Positions 1 through 13,117 of a DNA stretch of 53,703 nt are shown one piece after another. The notes below the pieces were generated by a model that made no database searches, was not told the DNA's origin, and saw only the letters and a program-made list of their open reading frames with translations. Numbering within the stretch: position 1 is the first letter of the stretch; each line of letters starts with the position of its first letter. The position numbers were made by a program, and so were the translations under genes. Source of the DNA: Alistipes sp. (lineage in GTDB: Bacteria > Bacteroidota > Bacteroidia > Bacteroidales > Rikenellaceae); contig JAFTVW010000047.1 in assembly GCA_017465605.1 (NCBI GenBank), positions 1 through 53,703 of the forward strand, given 5' to 3'.

Positions 1-216
1 CACAACAAGTACCGTCCTCAGTTCTACTTGCGTACTATGGACGATACAGGTGAGATCGCACTTCCTGAGGGCGTAGATATGGTAATGCCTGGTGACCACG
101 TTACTATCACTGTAACTTTGATCTACCCAGTAGCGTTGAACGAGGGTCTTCGTTTCGCAATCCGTGAGGGTGGTCGTACAGTAGGTGCAGGTCAGGTTCT
201 TGCAATCGTTGAGTAA
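1..216 (+). CDS. tuf: Elongation factor Tu, C-terminal fragment (cut by window start)
   Basis: This is the last 71 residues of EF-Tu, the GTPase that delivers aminoacyl-tRNA to the ribosome. The reading frame is open from base 1, so the 5' part lies outside the window. The visible protein is the end of the beta-barrel domain III, with the typical [20 protein letters not shown] and [15 protein letters not shown] segments and the usual last residues. It is followed by a hairpin terminator, tRNA-Trp, secE and nusG, which is the standard bacterial order for this locus and supports the call. Confidence 0.97.
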   Translation, partial: HNKYRPQFYLRTMDDTGEIALPEGVDMVMPGDHVTITVTLIYPVALNEGLRFAIREGGRTVGAGQVLAIVE

Positions 217-236
217 TTACTTACGATAAATATTGA

Positions 237-272
237 GAGAGGGGTTTCCCTCAGGGTTTCCCCTCTCATTTT
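237..272 (+). terminator. Hairpin terminator after tuf
   Basis: GAGAGGGG (237-244) pairs with CCCCTCTC (260-267); inside, CCC and GGG add three pairs beyond a mismatched TTT/TTT. A short ATTTTA tail follows and runs into the tRNA gene. It probably ends or trims the tuf transcript; it may be only partly efficient because the U tract is short. Confidence 0.6.
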
Positions 273-343
273 AGGAGCATAGTTCAAGGGTAGAATAGCG
301 GTCTCCAAAACCGTTGATGGGAGTTCGAATCTCTCTGCTCCTG
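273..343 (+). tRNA. tRNA-Trp (anticodon CCA)
   Basis: A full cloverleaf can be folded. The acceptor stem is AGGAGCA/TGCTCCT with discriminator G. The anticodon arm GCGGT-CTCCAAA-ACCGT carries CCA, and the T arm GGGAG-TTCGAAT-CTCTC has the TTCGA loop. No CCA end is encoded, as is common in this phylum. The position between tuf and secE is a conserved bacterial arrangement. Confidence 0.96.
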
Positions 344-364
344 CTAATTATAAAATGAACAGTT

Positions 365-562
365 ATGTTTAATTACGTAAAAGAATCCTATAACGAGCTT
401 GTTCAAAAGGTGAGTTGGCCTTCGTTTCCGCAGTTGCAAAATTCGACAGTAGTCGTAATGGTCGCTTCGGCGATTTTTGCTATTGTGGTGTTGTTGATGG
501 ACATCTCATTTGAGAACATTATGGCCGCAATATATAAGACGTTGGGAAATCTTGGTCGTTAA
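365..562 (+). CDS. secE: Preprotein translocase subunit SecE
   Basis: This is a 65-residue single-span subunit of the SecYEG channel, which exports unfolded proteins through the inner membrane. The N-terminal amphipathic segment has the family motif ELVQKVSWPSFPQLQNST at about residues 11-28. One transmembrane helix follows (about 29-48), then a short tail. Length is normal for the short SecE form. It lies 21 nt after tRNA-Trp and 19 nt before nusG, in the conserved secE-nusG order, so it is probably cotranscribed with nusG and the ribosomal protein genes. Confidence 0.97.
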   Translation: MFNYVKESYNELVQKVSWPSFPQLQNSTVVVMVASAIFAIVVLLMDISFENIMAAIYKTLGNLGR

Positions 563-581
563 TTGTTGTATATTTTAGACG

Positions 582-1142
582 ATGAGCGAAATTAAGAAAG
601 AGTGGTATGTAGTCCGTGCAATTGGAGGTAAGGAACAGAAGGTCAAAGAGTATCTTGAGGCCGAAATTCGTCACAACCATTTGGAGGATTACATCTCTCA
701 GATTCTAATTCCCACAGAGAAAGTCTATACCATTCGAAATGGTAAGAAAATCTCAAAGGAAAAGGTCTCTTACCCGGGTTACGTTCTGGTTGAGGCGGCC
801 TTTGTAGGACAAATTCCAATTATCATTCGCAATACTCCTAATGTGCTTGGCTTCTTGGGTGATACCAAGGAAGACAGTCGCAAGATGAATGCTACGCCTC
901 TACGTCCACAGGAGGTGAGCCGTATTTTGGGTCGTGTCGATGAGCTTAGCTCACAGGAGGAGGAGAACGAGATTCCATTCGTTGTTGGCGAGACCGTCAA
1001 GGTTACAGACGGGCCTTTCTCAAGCTTCCAAGGTACTATTGAGACAGTCGATAACGAGCGTAAGAAGCTCACAGTCTCTGTGAAGATTTTTGGTCGCAAG
1101 ACTCCAATGGAGTTGAGCTTTACACAAGTTGAAAAAGAATAA
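582..1142 (+). CDS. nusG: Transcription termination/antitermination factor NusG
   Basis: The 186-residue protein has the two NusG domains. The NGN domain starts with KEWYVVRAIGGKEQKV and contains the SYPGYVLVE segment that contacts RNA polymerase. The C-terminal KOW domain lies around residues 133-165 (VGETVKVTDGPFSSFQGTIE), which in relatives binds Rho or ribosomal protein S10. NusG couples transcription, translation and termination. Its place between secE and rplK is standard. This is the housekeeping copy and not a UpxY-type capsule antiterminator, judging from the neighbours and normal length. Confidence 0.97.
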   Translation: MSEIKKEWYVVRAIGGKEQKVKEYLEAEIRHNHLEDYISQILIPTEKVYTIRNGKKISKEKVSYPGYVLVEAAFVGQIPIIIRNTPNVLGFLGDTKEDSRKMNATPLRPQEVSRILGRVDELSSQEEENEIPFVVGETVKVTDGPFSSFQGTIETVDNERKKLTVSVKIFGRKTPMELSFTQVEKE

Positions 1143-1158
1143 TTAACCAAGGAAAATT

Positions 1159-1599
1159 ATGGCAAAAGAGGTTGCTGCATTTATTAAATTGCAGATTAAA
1201 GGTGGTGCTGCCAATCCTTCACCCCCGGTGGGTCCTGCGTTGGGTTCTAAGGGAGTCAATATCATGGACTTCTGTAAGCAGTTCAATGCGCGCACCCAGG
1301 ACAAGGCGGGTAAGGTCCTTCCAGTCATCATTACAGTTTACACAGATAAGTCGTTTGACTTTGTTGTTAAACAGCCGCCAGTAGCCATTCAGCTCAAAGA
1401 AGCAGCTAAGGTTAAGGCAGGCTCTGCACAGCCCAACCGTTCAAAGGTAGGTGAGGTGACTTGGGAGCAGGTTAAGGCTATTGCCGAGGACAAAATGCCT
1501 GATATGAACTGCTTCACTATTGAAGCTGCTATGCGTATGATTGCTGGTACTGCACGCAGTATGGGTATCAACGTAGTTGGTGAATTTCCTAACATGTAA
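1159..1599 (+). CDS. rplK: 50S ribosomal protein L11
   Basis: L11 (146 residues) binds the GTPase centre of 23S rRNA and is needed for factor-dependent steps and the stringent response. Visible hallmarks are the N-terminal [20 protein letters not shown] loop (about residues 9-28, thiopeptide-binding prolines) and the C-terminal rRNA-binding domain ending [12 protein letters not shown]. It starts 16 nt after nusG and ends 13 nt before rplA, so the genes form one transcription unit. Confidence 0.98.
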   Translation: MAKEVAAFIKLQIKGGAANPSPPVGPALGSKGVNIMDFCKQFNARTQDKAGKVLPVIITVYTDKSFDFVVKQPPVAIQLKEAAKVKAGSAQPNRSKVGEVTWEQVKAIAEDKMPDMNCFTIEAAMRMIAGTARSMGINVVGEFPNM

Positions 1600-1612
1600 T
1601 TAAGATTACCAG

Positions 1613-2311
1613 ATGAGTAAGTTGACAAAAAATCAAAAGGCAGCCTACGCCAAGGTTGAGCCCCACAAGGCATACAAATTGTCTGAGGCAGCATCTCTTC
1701 TGAAGGAAATTACCTTTACGAAATTTGATGCTTCAGTTGATATCGACGTGCGTTTGGGCGTTGACCCCCGTAAGGCGAATCAGATGGTTCGTGGCGTGGT
1801 TACATTGCCTCACGGAACAGGTAAGACAGTTCGCGTGTTGGTATTGTGTACCCCCGAGAAGGAGGCCGAGGCACAGGCAGCAGGTGCAGATTATGTAGGT
1901 TTGGACGAGTATGTAGATAAAATCAAAGCAGGTTGGACCGACGTTGATGTTATCATCTGTACTCCCAACGTAATGGGTAAGGTTGGTGCTTTGGGTCGTA
2001 TTTTGGGTCCTCGTGGCCTTATGCCAAACCCTAAGACAGGAACCGTTACTATGGATATTGCCAAAGCCGTTACAGAGGTTAAGGCCGGTAAGATCGACTT
2101 CAAGGTTGACAAGTACGGTATTATCCACACATCGGTAGGTAAGATCTCGTTCACTCCTGAGCAGATTATCGACAACGCAAAGGAGGTTGTAAACACTATC
2201 ATTAAGTTGAAGCCATCGGCTGCGAAGGGTACTTATGTATTGAGCATTTACCTTTCAACAACGATGAGCCCCGGCTTGCAGATAGATCCCAAATCAGTAG
2301 AAACGAAGTAA
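1613..2311 (+). CDS. rplA: 50S ribosomal protein L1
   Basis: L1 (232 residues) forms the mobile L1 stalk near the E site and is in many bacteria a translational repressor of its own rplK-rplA mRNA. The signature [20 protein letters not shown] (from about residue 122) and the end motif [11 protein letters not shown] are present. Length is normal. It follows rplK by 13 nt. A perfect AAGGAGG sequence lies just beyond its stop, directing the next gene, rplJ. Confidence 0.98.
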   Translation: MSKLTKNQKAAYAKVEPHKAYKLSEAASLLKEITFTKFDASVDIDVRLGVDPRKANQMVRGVVTLPHGTGKTVRVLVLCTPEKEAEAQAAGADYVGLDEYVDKIKAGWTDVDVIICTPNVMGKVGALGRILGPRGLMPNPKTGTVTMDIAKAVTEVKAGKIDFKVDKYGIIHTSVGKISFTPEQIIDNAKEVVNTIIKLKPSAAKGTYVLSIYLSTTMSPGLQIDPKSVETK

Positions 2312-2313
2312 AG

Positions 2314-2320
2314 AAGGAGG
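2314..2320 (+). promoter_or_regulatory. Strong Shine-Dalgarno sequence before rplJ
   Basis: AAGGAGG sits 9 nt before the rplJ ATG at 2330. Such full anti-SD complements are rare in Bacteroidota, whose ribosomes largely ignore them, so its presence here is notable. Confidence 0.6.
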
Positions 2321-2329
2321 ATATAAGAG

Positions 2330-2854
2330 ATGACAAGAGAAGAGAAATTGGCCGTTATCAACGGTCTTGCAGAGCAGCTCAATCAGTACCCTCACTTCTA
2401 TATTACCAACATTGAGGCTTTGAACGCCGAGCAGACTGCAAAGTTGCGTCGTAAGTGCTTCGAGAACGGTATCAAGCTCGTAGTAGTTAAGAATACCTTG
2501 TTCACAAAGGCATTGGAGAAGGTTGAGAAGGCCGATGCTGATTTGGTAAACGTATTGGAGGGTTCAACATCAGTAATGTTCACCGAGACGGGAAAGGCTC
2601 CCGCCGTAGTAATTAAGGAGTTCCGCAAGTCGTGCGATAAGCCAGTATTGAAGGCTGCGTATGTAGAGGGCTGCGTTTACGTAGGTGACAACCAGATTGA
2701 CACTCTTTGTAACATCAAGAGTCGCGAGGAGCTTATCGCCGATATCGTTGCTTTGCTCCAATCACCGGCCAAGAATGTTATTTCTGCATTGCGGGGTAGT
2801 GCAGGTCAGAAGATTGCCGGCATAGTGAAGGCACTCGAAGAAAGAAACAACTAA
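2330..2854 (+). CDS. rplJ: 50S ribosomal protein L10
   Basis: L10 (174 residues) is the base of the L7/L12 stalk. The N-terminal rRNA-binding domain begins MTREEKLAVINGLAEQL, and KLRRKCFENGIKLVVVKNT is characteristic. The C-terminal helix that carries L7/L12 dimers is at about residues 135-174. It precedes rplL by 40 nt, the usual pairing. In other bacteria L10 with L12 represses its own mRNA; I did not identify an L10 leader structure in the short gap before the gene. Confidence 0.97.
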   Translation: MTREEKLAVINGLAEQLNQYPHFYITNIEALNAEQTAKLRRKCFENGIKLVVVKNTLFTKALEKVEKADADLVNVLEGSTSVMFTETGKAPAVVIKEFRKSCDKPVLKAAYVEGCVYVGDNQIDTLCNIKSREELIADIVALLQSPAKNVISALRGSAGQKIAGIVKALEERNN

Positions 2855-2894
2855 TCAAACAAAAACAAAAAAAACTTAAAAAAATTATACAACT

Positions 2895-3269
2895 ATGGCA
2901 GATGTAAAGGTATTAGCAGAGGAGTTGGTAAACTTGACTGTTAAGGAGGTAAACGAATTGGCTACTATCCTCAAAGAGGAGTATGGTATCGAGCCAGCTG
3001 CTGCAGCTGTTGCAGTTGCTGCTCCTGCTGCTGCAGGTGAGGCTGCTGCTGCTGAGAAGACTTCATTCGACGTTATTTTGAAGAGCGCAGGTCAGGCTAA
3101 GCTTCAGGTAATTAAGGCCGTTAAGGAGGCTGCAGGTTTGTCACTCGGTGATGCTAAGGCATTGGTTGACGCTGCTCCTAAGGCTGTTAAGGAGGGTGTT
3201 TCTAAGGAGGAGGCTGAGGCTCTCAAAGCTACTCTCGAGGAGGCTGGTGCTGAGGTTGAGCTTAAGTAG
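2895..3269 (+). CDS. rplL: 50S ribosomal protein L7/L12
   Basis: L7/L12 (124 residues) recruits translation GTPases. The N-terminal dimerisation helix (residues 1-32) is followed by an Ala-rich hinge (about 34-53). The C-terminal domain contains [20 protein letters not shown] and the conserved [20 protein letters not shown]. The upstream gap of 40 nt is A-rich, as often seen before highly translated genes in this phylum. A strong hairpin terminator follows 32 nt after the stop. Confidence 0.98.
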   Translation: MADVKVLAEELVNLTVKEVNELATILKEEYGIEPAAAAVAVAAPAAAGEAAAAEKTSFDVILKSAGQAKLQVIKAVKEAAGLSLGDAKALVDAAPKAVKEGVSKEEAEALKATLEEAGAEVELK

Positions 3270-3300
3270 TCTTGCTGCTTATAAATTTTCAGACAACTCA

Positions 3301-3338
3301 GGTATAGAGTTTACACCGGTGTAAGCTCTATACCTTTT
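3301..3338 (+). terminator. Rho-independent terminator after rplL
   Basis: GGTATAGAGTTTACACC (3301-3317) pairs with GGTGTAAGCTCTATACC (3318-3334) with one G-U pair, and CTTTTAT-type U-rich sequence follows. The stem is unusually long with a minimal loop. It separates rplL from rpoB, so it may lower rpoBC expression relative to the ribosomal proteins. Confidence 0.8.
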
Positions 3339-3393
3339 ATGGTCTAAGGATTGGGAGTGCCGTTGAGCTGTGCCCTTTTCTTGGAATTTTTTG

Positions 3394-3484
3394 ATGCTCT
3401 CACTGTGTATTGTACTTGCACTGAGGGCATTAGCGGGATAATAATCACCCGCACATTTGGGGTGCGCACCCCGTGAGTACTCAC
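3394..3484 (+). promoter_or_regulatory. Structured rpoB leader with four consecutive hairpins or palindromes
   Basis: Four inverted repeats follow one another: ATGCTCTCA/TGAGGGCAT (3394-3402 with 3422-3430, one G-U), GCGGG/CCCGC (3433-3437 with 3448-3452), the perfect palindrome GGGGTGCGCACCCC (3459-3472), and abutting it the perfect palindrome GTGAGTACTCAC (3473-3484). rpoB starts 23 nt later. I see no convincing TAnnTTTG promoter here. These could be RNA control structures or operators; no known RNA family was recognised. Confidence 0.5.
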
Positions 3485-3507
3485 ACATCTACAAAATTTG
3501 ATTTAAG

Positions 3508-6500
3508 ATGTCCGTATCAACAAAACAACAAAGAATTAGCTTCTCTACAGTGAAGAACAGGGTTCCATACCCCGACTTGCTGGAGGTACAGCTTAAATCA
3601 TTCCGCGATTTTTTCCAGATGGACACAACGGCCGAGAATCGTAAGAACGAGGGCCTCTACAAGGTGTTCCAGGAGAATTTCCCCATCACCGACACCAGAA
3701 ATAATTTCGTTCTGGAGTTTATCGACTACTATATCGACCCGCCCCGCTACTCAATCGAGGAGTGTTTGGAGCGTGGTTTGACTTACAGCGTTCCTTTGAA
3801 GGCCAAATTGAAGCTCTATTGCACCGACGACGAGCACGAGGATTTCGGTGTTGTAGTGCAGGACGTGTACTTCGGTACAATCCCATATATGACCGACAGA
3901 GGTACTTTTGTTTTCAACGGAGCAGAGCGCGTTGTTGTATCGCAGCTGCACCGTTCTCCGGGCGTGTTCTTTGGTCAGAGTATGCACACCAACGGTACTA
4001 AACTCTACTCTGCACGTATTATCCCATTCAAGGGTTCGTGGATTGAGTTTGCAACCGACATCAACAACGTGATGTATGCATACATCGACCGTAAGAAGAA
4101 GTTGCCCGTAACCACCCTGTTGCGTGCTATCGGTTTCGAGACCGACCAGCAGATTTTGGAGATTTTCGATCTTGCAGACGAGGTTAAGGTTACAAAGACC
4201 AACTTGAAGAAGGCCGTAGGTCGCAAGTTGGCTGCTCGTATCTTGTCAAGCTGGGTAGAGGACTTCGTTGACGAGGATACAGGTGAGGTTGTATCTATCG
4301 AGCGTAACAACGTAATCGTTGACCGTGAGGTAGAGCTTACTGAGGAGCATATCGATGCAATTCTCGAAAGCGGTGCAAAGACAATTCTTCTTCACAAGGA
4401 GAATGCATCGGGTATCGATTTTTCTATCATATATAACACTTTGCAGAAGGATCCGTGTAACTCGGAGAAGGAGGCTGTTGTTTATATTTATAGGCAGTTG
4501 CGCGCTTCGGAGCCACCCGATGAGTCAACAGCTCGCGACGTAATCGACAAGCTCTTCTTCTCGGATAAGCGTTACGATTTGGGTAATGTGGGTCGCTATC
4601 GTATCAATACGAAATTGAACCTCGACATTGACCCCGCTATTCGTATCCTTACTCGCGAGGATATTATCGAGATTATTAAGTACCTGATTCAGCTTATCAA
4701 CTCGAAGGCAGAGGTTGATGATATCGACCACCTTTCAAACCGTCGTGTTCGTACGGTTGGCGAGCAGTTGGCTAATCAGTTCTCGGTAGGTTTCGTGCGT
4801 ATGGCTCGTACAATTCGCGAGCGTATGAACGTGCGTGACAATGAGGTGTTTACACCCGTTGATTTGATTAATGCCAAGACTTTGTCGAGCGTTGTTAACT
4901 CGTTCTTCGGAACAAGCCAGCTTTCGCAGTTTATGGACCAAATCAACCCACTTGCCGAGATTACACATAAGCGTCGTTTGTCGGCTCTCGGTCCTGGTGG
5001 TCTTTCTCGTGACCGTGCAGGTTTCGAGGTGCGAGACGTACACTACACACACTATGGTCGTCTTTGTCCGATTGAGTCTCCTGAGGGACCTAACATCGGT
5101 CTTATTTCGTCACTTTGTGTGTATGCTAAGATTTCTGATATGGGATTCATTGAGACTCCATACCGCTCGGTTGAGAATGGTAAGGTCAATATGGATAACA
5201 GCCAGATTAAATATTATTCAGCAGAGGCTGAGGACGGTCATATCGTAGCGCAGTCTAACGAGCCGGTTGACGATGAGGGTAACTTCCTCAATCCCGACCG
5301 TGTCAAGGCTCGTGAGGGTGCCGACTTCCCTGTAATCACAGCCGAGGAGGTAACATTGATGGACGTTGCTCCAAACCAGATTGCCTCAATCGCTGCGAGC
5401 CTTATTCCGTTCCTTGAACACGACGATGCTAACCGTGCGTTGATGGGTTCAAACATGATGCGTCAGGCAGTACCTTTGATTACTTGCGAGTCGCCTATCG
5501 TTGGAACTGGTATCGAGAAGGATATGATTACCGACAGCCGTATCCAAATTGTTGCTGAGGGTAACGGAGAGGTTGTCTTTGCTGATGCTACTAAGATTCA
5601 GATTCGTTACGACCGCACTGAGGAGGAGATTATCTGCTCATTTGCACCCGAGGTTACAACTTACGAGTTGCCTCGTTACCGTCGTACAAACCAGAATACA
5701 ACCGTTACGTTGAAGCCTACCGTATTGACAGGTGACCGCGTAACGGAGGGTCAGATTCTTACAGAGGGATATTCAACTCAAAATGGTGAGTTGGCGTTGG
5801 GCCGTAACTTGAAGGTGGCGTTTATGCCCTGGAAGGGTTATAACTTCGAGGACGCGATTGTTATCTCGGAGCGTATCCAGCGTGAGGATATCTTCACTTC
5901 GGTACACGTTGACGAGTATATTATGGAGGTTCGTGATACCAAGCGCGGTGTCGAGGAGCTTACATCTGATATCCCCAACGTTAGCGAGGACGCAACTAAG
6001 GATTTGGACGCAAACGGTATTATCCGCATAGGTGCAAGTGTTAATCCGGGCGATATTCTTATCGGTAAGATTACTCCAAAGGGTGAGAGCGATCCTTCAC
6101 CAGAGGAGAAGCTTTTGCGTGCTATCTTCGGTGATAAGGCAGGTGATGTGAAGGACGCATCGTTGAAGGCTCAGCCTTCATTGCACGGTGTTGTTATCGA
6201 CACTAAGCTTTATAGCCACGCCCAGAAGGAGGGTAAGAAGAGCAAGGCAGCGGAGCGTGCTCAGCTCGAACAAATCGATCAGAAGTTTGCTCAGGAGGTT
6301 GCCGAACTTACAAAGGTTTTGGTATCGAAGCTCTGGCAGTTGGTTGAGGGTAAGAGTGTTGCGAACGTATCGGATTACTTCGGTGTAGAGATTTATGCTC
6401 CTGGCACTAAGTTCACCCAGAAGATGTTGGAGGATATTGCAACACGCAATATCGATGACAAGACAGGTGTTGTATCGGGTTACTTGAACCTCGGCACTTG

Positions 6501-7368
6501 CAAGTGGACTGGTGATGAGCATTTGGACGCTCTTATCGGAACTACAATTAACAACTATACAATTGAGTGGAAGAAGGCCGATGCACGCATCAAGCGTGAG
6601 AAGTACAACCTCACAAATGGTGATGAGCTTCCAACATCGGGTGTTATCCAGATGGCTAAGGTTTATATCGCCAAGAAGCGTAAGTTGAAGGTTGGTGATA
6701 AGATGGCGGGTCGTCACGGTAACAAGGGTATCGTAGCGAAGGTTGTCCGCGATGAGGATATGCCATTCTTGGAGGACGGTACAATCGTCGATATCTGCTT
6801 GAACCCATTGGGTGTGCCTTCTCGTATGAACTTGGGTCAGATTTATGAGACTGTTCTTGGTTGGGCAGGTCGTGAGTTGGGCTTGAAGTTCGCTACTCCT
6901 ATCTTCGATGGTGCTTCTTTGGAGCAGATTAACGAGTACACAGCACAGGCAGGTGTACCACGCAGTGGTCGTACATACCTTTACGATGGTGGTACTGGTG
7001 AGAAGTTCGACCAGCCAGCAACTGTGGGTGTAATCTATATGCTCAAATTGGGCCATATGATTGATGATAAGATGCACGCACGTTCTATCGGTCCTTACTC
7101 ACTTATTACTCAGCAGCCATTGGGTGGTAAGGCGCAGTTCGGAGGTCAGCGTTTTGGTGAGATGGAGGTATGGGCATTGGAGGGCTTCGGTGCTGCCAAT
7201 ATCCTGCAAGAGATTCTTACCATTAAGTCTGATGACGTGATGGGTCGTGCAAAGGCTTACGAGGCTATCGTTAAGGGTGACAATCTGCCACGTCCGGGTG
7301 TTCCCGAGGCTATGAACGTGTTGTTGCACGAGTTGCGCGGTTTGGCACTTTCGGTTAAGCTCGAATAA
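3508..7368 (+). CDS. rpoB: DNA-directed RNA polymerase subunit beta
   Basis: This 1286-residue subunit forms one pincer of RNA polymerase and part of the active site. The rifampicin pocket is visible as [20 protein letters not shown] followed by [13 protein letters not shown]; the His and Ser corresponding to E. coli H526 and S531 are unchanged. The C-terminal part includes [16 protein letters not shown] and the end segment [19 protein letters not shown]. Length fits Bacteroidales RpoB. The Ile after DQ corresponds to E. coli N518, an uncommon residue at that place. It lies 40 nt before rpoC, the normal operon order. Confidence 0.98.
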   Translation: MSVSTKQQRISFSTVKNRVPYPDLLEVQLKSFRDFFQMDTTAENRKNEGLYKVFQENFPITDTRNNFVLEFIDYYIDPPRYSIEECLERGLTYSVPLKAKLKLYCTDDEHEDFGVVVQDVYFGTIPYMTDRGTFVFNGAERVVVSQLHRSPGVFFGQSMHTNGTKLYSARIIPFKGSWIEFATDINNVMYAYIDRKKKLPVTTLLRAIGFETDQQILEIFDLADEVKVTKTNLKKAVGRKLAARILSSWVEDFVDEDTGEVVSIERNNVIVDREVELTEEHIDAILESGAKTILLHKENASGIDFSIIYNTLQKDPCNSEKEAVVYIYRQLRASEPPDESTARDVIDKLFFSDKRYDLGNVGRYRINTKLNLDIDPAIRILTREDIIEIIKYLIQLINSKAEVDDIDHLSNRRVRTVGEQLANQFSVGFVRMARTIRERMNVRDNEVFTPVDLINAKTLSSVVNSFFGTSQLSQFMDQINPLAEITHKRRLSALGPGGLSRDRAGFEVRDVHYTHYGRLCPIESPEGPNIGLISSLCVYAKISDMGFIETPYRSVENGKVNMDNSQIKYYSAEAEDGHIVAQSNEPVDDEGNFLNPDRVKAREGADFPVITAEEVTLMDVAPNQIASIAASLIPFLEHDDANRALMGSNMMRQAVPLITCESPIVGTGIEKDMITDSRIQIVAEGNGEVVFADATKIQIRYDRTEEEIICSFAPEVTTYELPRYRRTNQNTTVTLKPTVLTGDRVTEGQILTEGYSTQNGELALGRNLKVAFMPWKGYNFEDAIVISERIQREDIFTSVHVDEYIMEVRDTKRGVEELTSDIPNVSEDATKDLDANGIIRIGASVNPGDILIGKITPKGESDPSPEEKLLRAIFGDKAGDVKDASLKAQPSLHGVVIDTKLYSHAQKEGKKSKAAERAQLEQIDQKFAQEVAELTKVLVSKLWQLVEGKSVANVSDYFGVEIYAPGTKFTQKMLEDIATRNIDDKTGVVSGYLNLGTCKWTGDEHLDALIGTTINNYTIEWKKADARIKREKYNLTNGDELPTSGVIQMAKVYIAKKRKLKVGDKMAGRHGNKGIVAKVVRDEDMPFLEDGTIVDICLNPLGVPSRMNLGQIYETVLGWAGRELGLKFATPIFDGASLEQINEYTAQAGVPRSGRTYLYDGGTGEKFDQPATVGVIYMLKLGHMIDDKMHARSIGPYSLITQQPLGGKAQFGGQRFGEMEVWALEGFGAANILQEILTIKSDDVMGRAKAYEAIVKGDNLPRPGVPEAMNVLLHELRGLALSVKLE

Positions 7369-7393
7369 TAATAAGTAGGTATAATAAAAGTAA

Positions 7394-11668
<4,275 letters not shown>

Positions 11669-11692
11669 TCTATCTCTCAGATATATGAAAAG

Positions 11693-11723
11693 TAGCTCAA
11701 TCTTCGGATTGGGCTATTTTTTT
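11693..11723 (+). terminator. Rho-independent terminator after rpoC
   Basis: TAGCTCAATC (11693-11702), loop TTCG, GATTGGGCTA (11707-11716), then seven T. Ten pairs with one G-U and a stable UUCG tetraloop. It ends the rpoBC transcript. Confidence 0.92.
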
Positions 11724-11829
11724 GTGGTAGCTAAGTAACTTTTGATGCTCGGATATATATATTCTATCAAAATAGACAGATGAATAAAGAAAAATCTTGA
11801 ATTTTGGATACTGATTTTGAATAATTTGC

Positions 11830-11837
11830 TATCTTTG
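11830..11837 (+). promoter_or_regulatory. Promoter -7 element for tRNA-Arg
   Basis: TATCTTTG matches the Bacteroidetes TAnnTTTG box exactly and lies 27 nt before the tRNA. A TTTG at 11803-11806 is 23 nt upstream, slightly longer than the usual 19-21 nt, so only the -7 box is convincing. Confidence 0.65.
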
Positions 11838-11864
11838 TAGTCGTTGTGCCAAATAGGCCACGAT

Positions 11865-11936
11865 GGCTCTATAGTTCAAGGGATAGAACGAAGGTTTCCT
11901 AAACCTTAAATTCGCGTTCGAGTCGCGGTGGGGCTA
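11865..11936 (+). tRNA. tRNA-Arg (anticodon CCU)
   Basis: The cloverleaf folds with acceptor GGCTCTA/TGGGGCT (several G-U pairs), discriminator A, anticodon arm AAGGT-TTCCTAA-ACCTT giving CCT, and T arm TCGCG-TTCGAGT-CGCGG. It reads the rare arginine codon AGG. No CCA is encoded. It is followed at once by a T run and a terminator-like hairpin, then an arginine biosynthesis gene. Confidence 0.93.
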
Positions 11937-11951
11937 CTTTTTTGGTAATCG

Positions 11952-11985
11952 GCGCGTATGACCTTGTTGGTCGTATGCGCTTTTT
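11952..11985 (+). terminator. Terminator-like hairpin between tRNA-Arg and argF'
   Basis: GCGCGTATGACC (11952-11963), loop TTGTT, GGTCGTATGCGC (11969-11980), then TTTTT. Twelve pairs with two G-U. It ends only 24 nt before the argF' ATG, leaving no room for a separate promoter, so it may act as an attenuator as well as a tRNA terminator. Confidence 0.82.
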
Positions 11986-11995
11986 AAGAAATTTT

Positions 11996-12002
11996 AAGGA
12001 GG
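11996..12002 (+). promoter_or_regulatory. Strong Shine-Dalgarno sequence before argF'
   Basis: AAGGAGG lies 7 nt before the ATG at 12010, fixing that start. It is one of two full SD sequences noticed in the window. Confidence 0.6.
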
Positions 12003-12009
12003 GTATTTT

Positions 12010-12975
12010 ATGAGAGTATTTCGTAGCGTAAAGGATTTGGGCAATCTCGATGCCGCATTGAAGGAGGCTTTTGAAATCAAGGCCGACCGATTTAAGTATC
12101 AGGAGCTGGGTCGTAACAAGACCGCGCTATTGATATTCTTCAATAATAGTCTGCGCACACGTCTTAGCACTCAGAAAGCAGCTATGAATTTGGGTATGAA
12201 TGTTATCGTGCTTGATGTCAATCAGGGTGCATGGAAGTTGGAAACCGAGCGTGGAGTTGTGATGGACGGCGATAAGAGCGAGCATCTTTTGGAGGCAATT
12301 CCTGTTATGGCAAGCTATTGTGATATTATCGGAGTGCGCTCGTTTGCCACATTTGAGAGCCGCGAGAACGATTACAACGAGAAGATTTTGGAGCAGTTTA
12401 TCCAATATTCTGGTAAGCCTGTATTCTTTATGGAGAGTGCAACCGTACACCCTCTTCAATCGTTTGCCGACCTCATCACAATCGAGGAGTATAAGGAGTG
12501 TGACCGTCCTAAGGTTGTCCTTACTTGGGCTCCCCACCCAAAGGCTTTGCCACAGGCTGTACCCAATTCGTTTGCAGAGTGGATGAATGCTGCCAATGTT
12601 GATTTTGTGGTCACTCACCCAGAGGGTTATGAGCTTGACCCTCAGTTTGTTGGTAATGCTCGTGTGGAGTATGATCAGATGAAGGCTTTTGAGGGCGCAG
12701 ACTTCATTTACGCCAAGAATTGGAGTTGTCCGGGTGTTACTTGTCCAGAAGATTATGGTAAGGTGTTAAGCAAGGATATGAGCTGGACAGTGGGCAAGCG
12801 TCAGATGGCCGTAACCAACAATGCACACTTTATGCATTGTCTGCCTGTGCGCCGCAATATGATTGTAACCGATGATGTTATTGAGTCTCCTCGTTCATTA
12901 GTTATTCCCGAAGCGGCAAATCGTGAGATTTCAGCGACGGTGGTGTTGAAGCGAATGTTGGAGGCATTGAAGTAA
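12010..12975 (+). CDS. argF': N-succinylornithine carbamoyltransferase-like protein (ArgF')
   Basis: The 321-residue protein belongs to the acetyl/succinylornithine transcarbamylases that carbamoylate an N-acylated ornithine in the arginine pathway of Bacteroidetes, in place of ordinary OTCase. The carbamoyl-phosphate motif is SLRTR at residues 47-51, and HCLPVRR occurs near residue 280. The chain is very like the B. fragilis enzyme as I remember it. The 80s loop reads DGDKSEHLLE: Ser90 occupies the place of Pro90 in B. fragilis SOTCase and Glu92 in Xanthomonas AOTCase. A small insertion (SCPGVTCPED) occurs around residue 241. No other arg gene is in the window. Confidence 0.9.
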   Translation: MRVFRSVKDLGNLDAALKEAFEIKADRFKYQELGRNKTALLIFFNNSLRTRLSTQKAAMNLGMNVIVLDVNQGAWKLETERGVVMDGDKSEHLLEAIPVMASYCDIIGVRSFATFESRENDYNEKILEQFIQYSGKPVFFMESATVHPLQSFADLITIEEYKECDRPKVVLTWAPHPKALPQAVPNSFAEWMNAANVDFVVTHPEGYELDPQFVGNARVEYDQMKAFEGADFIYAKNWSCPGVTCPEDYGKVLSKDMSWTVGKRQMAVTNNAHFMHCLPVRRNMIVTDDVIESPRSLVIPEAANREISATVVLKRMLEALK

Positions 12976-13094
12976 AGTTAGTCTAATGGCCTGATTTGGC
13001 ATCTACCTTGTGAGCAAAATCCTCACATACGATTAGTATGCTGCGGTTTTGCCCCCTTCGAGTAGCTTCAAATCAGCCTCATTATCCAAACTTT
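12974..13094. repeat. 121-nt imperfect inverted repeat in a convergent intergenic region
   Basis: The two halves (12974-13030 and 13036-13094) are largely complementary, with matched blocks AAAGTT, TAATG, CTGATTTG, CTAC, GCAAAA and the central CATAC-GATTA-GTATG. It would fold as one long hairpin on either strand. It lies right after the argF' stop. It looks like a REP or MITE-type dispersed element, but copy number cannot be judged from one copy. Confidence 0.55.
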
Positions 13095-13117
13095 ACCGAA
13101 TAGTACAAATAAGAAAT

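Noticed and set aside
6178-7077. A 299-codon open frame antisense to rpoB
   Set aside because: It mirrors rpoB codon structure, has no family resemblance and lies fully within a confirmed gene.
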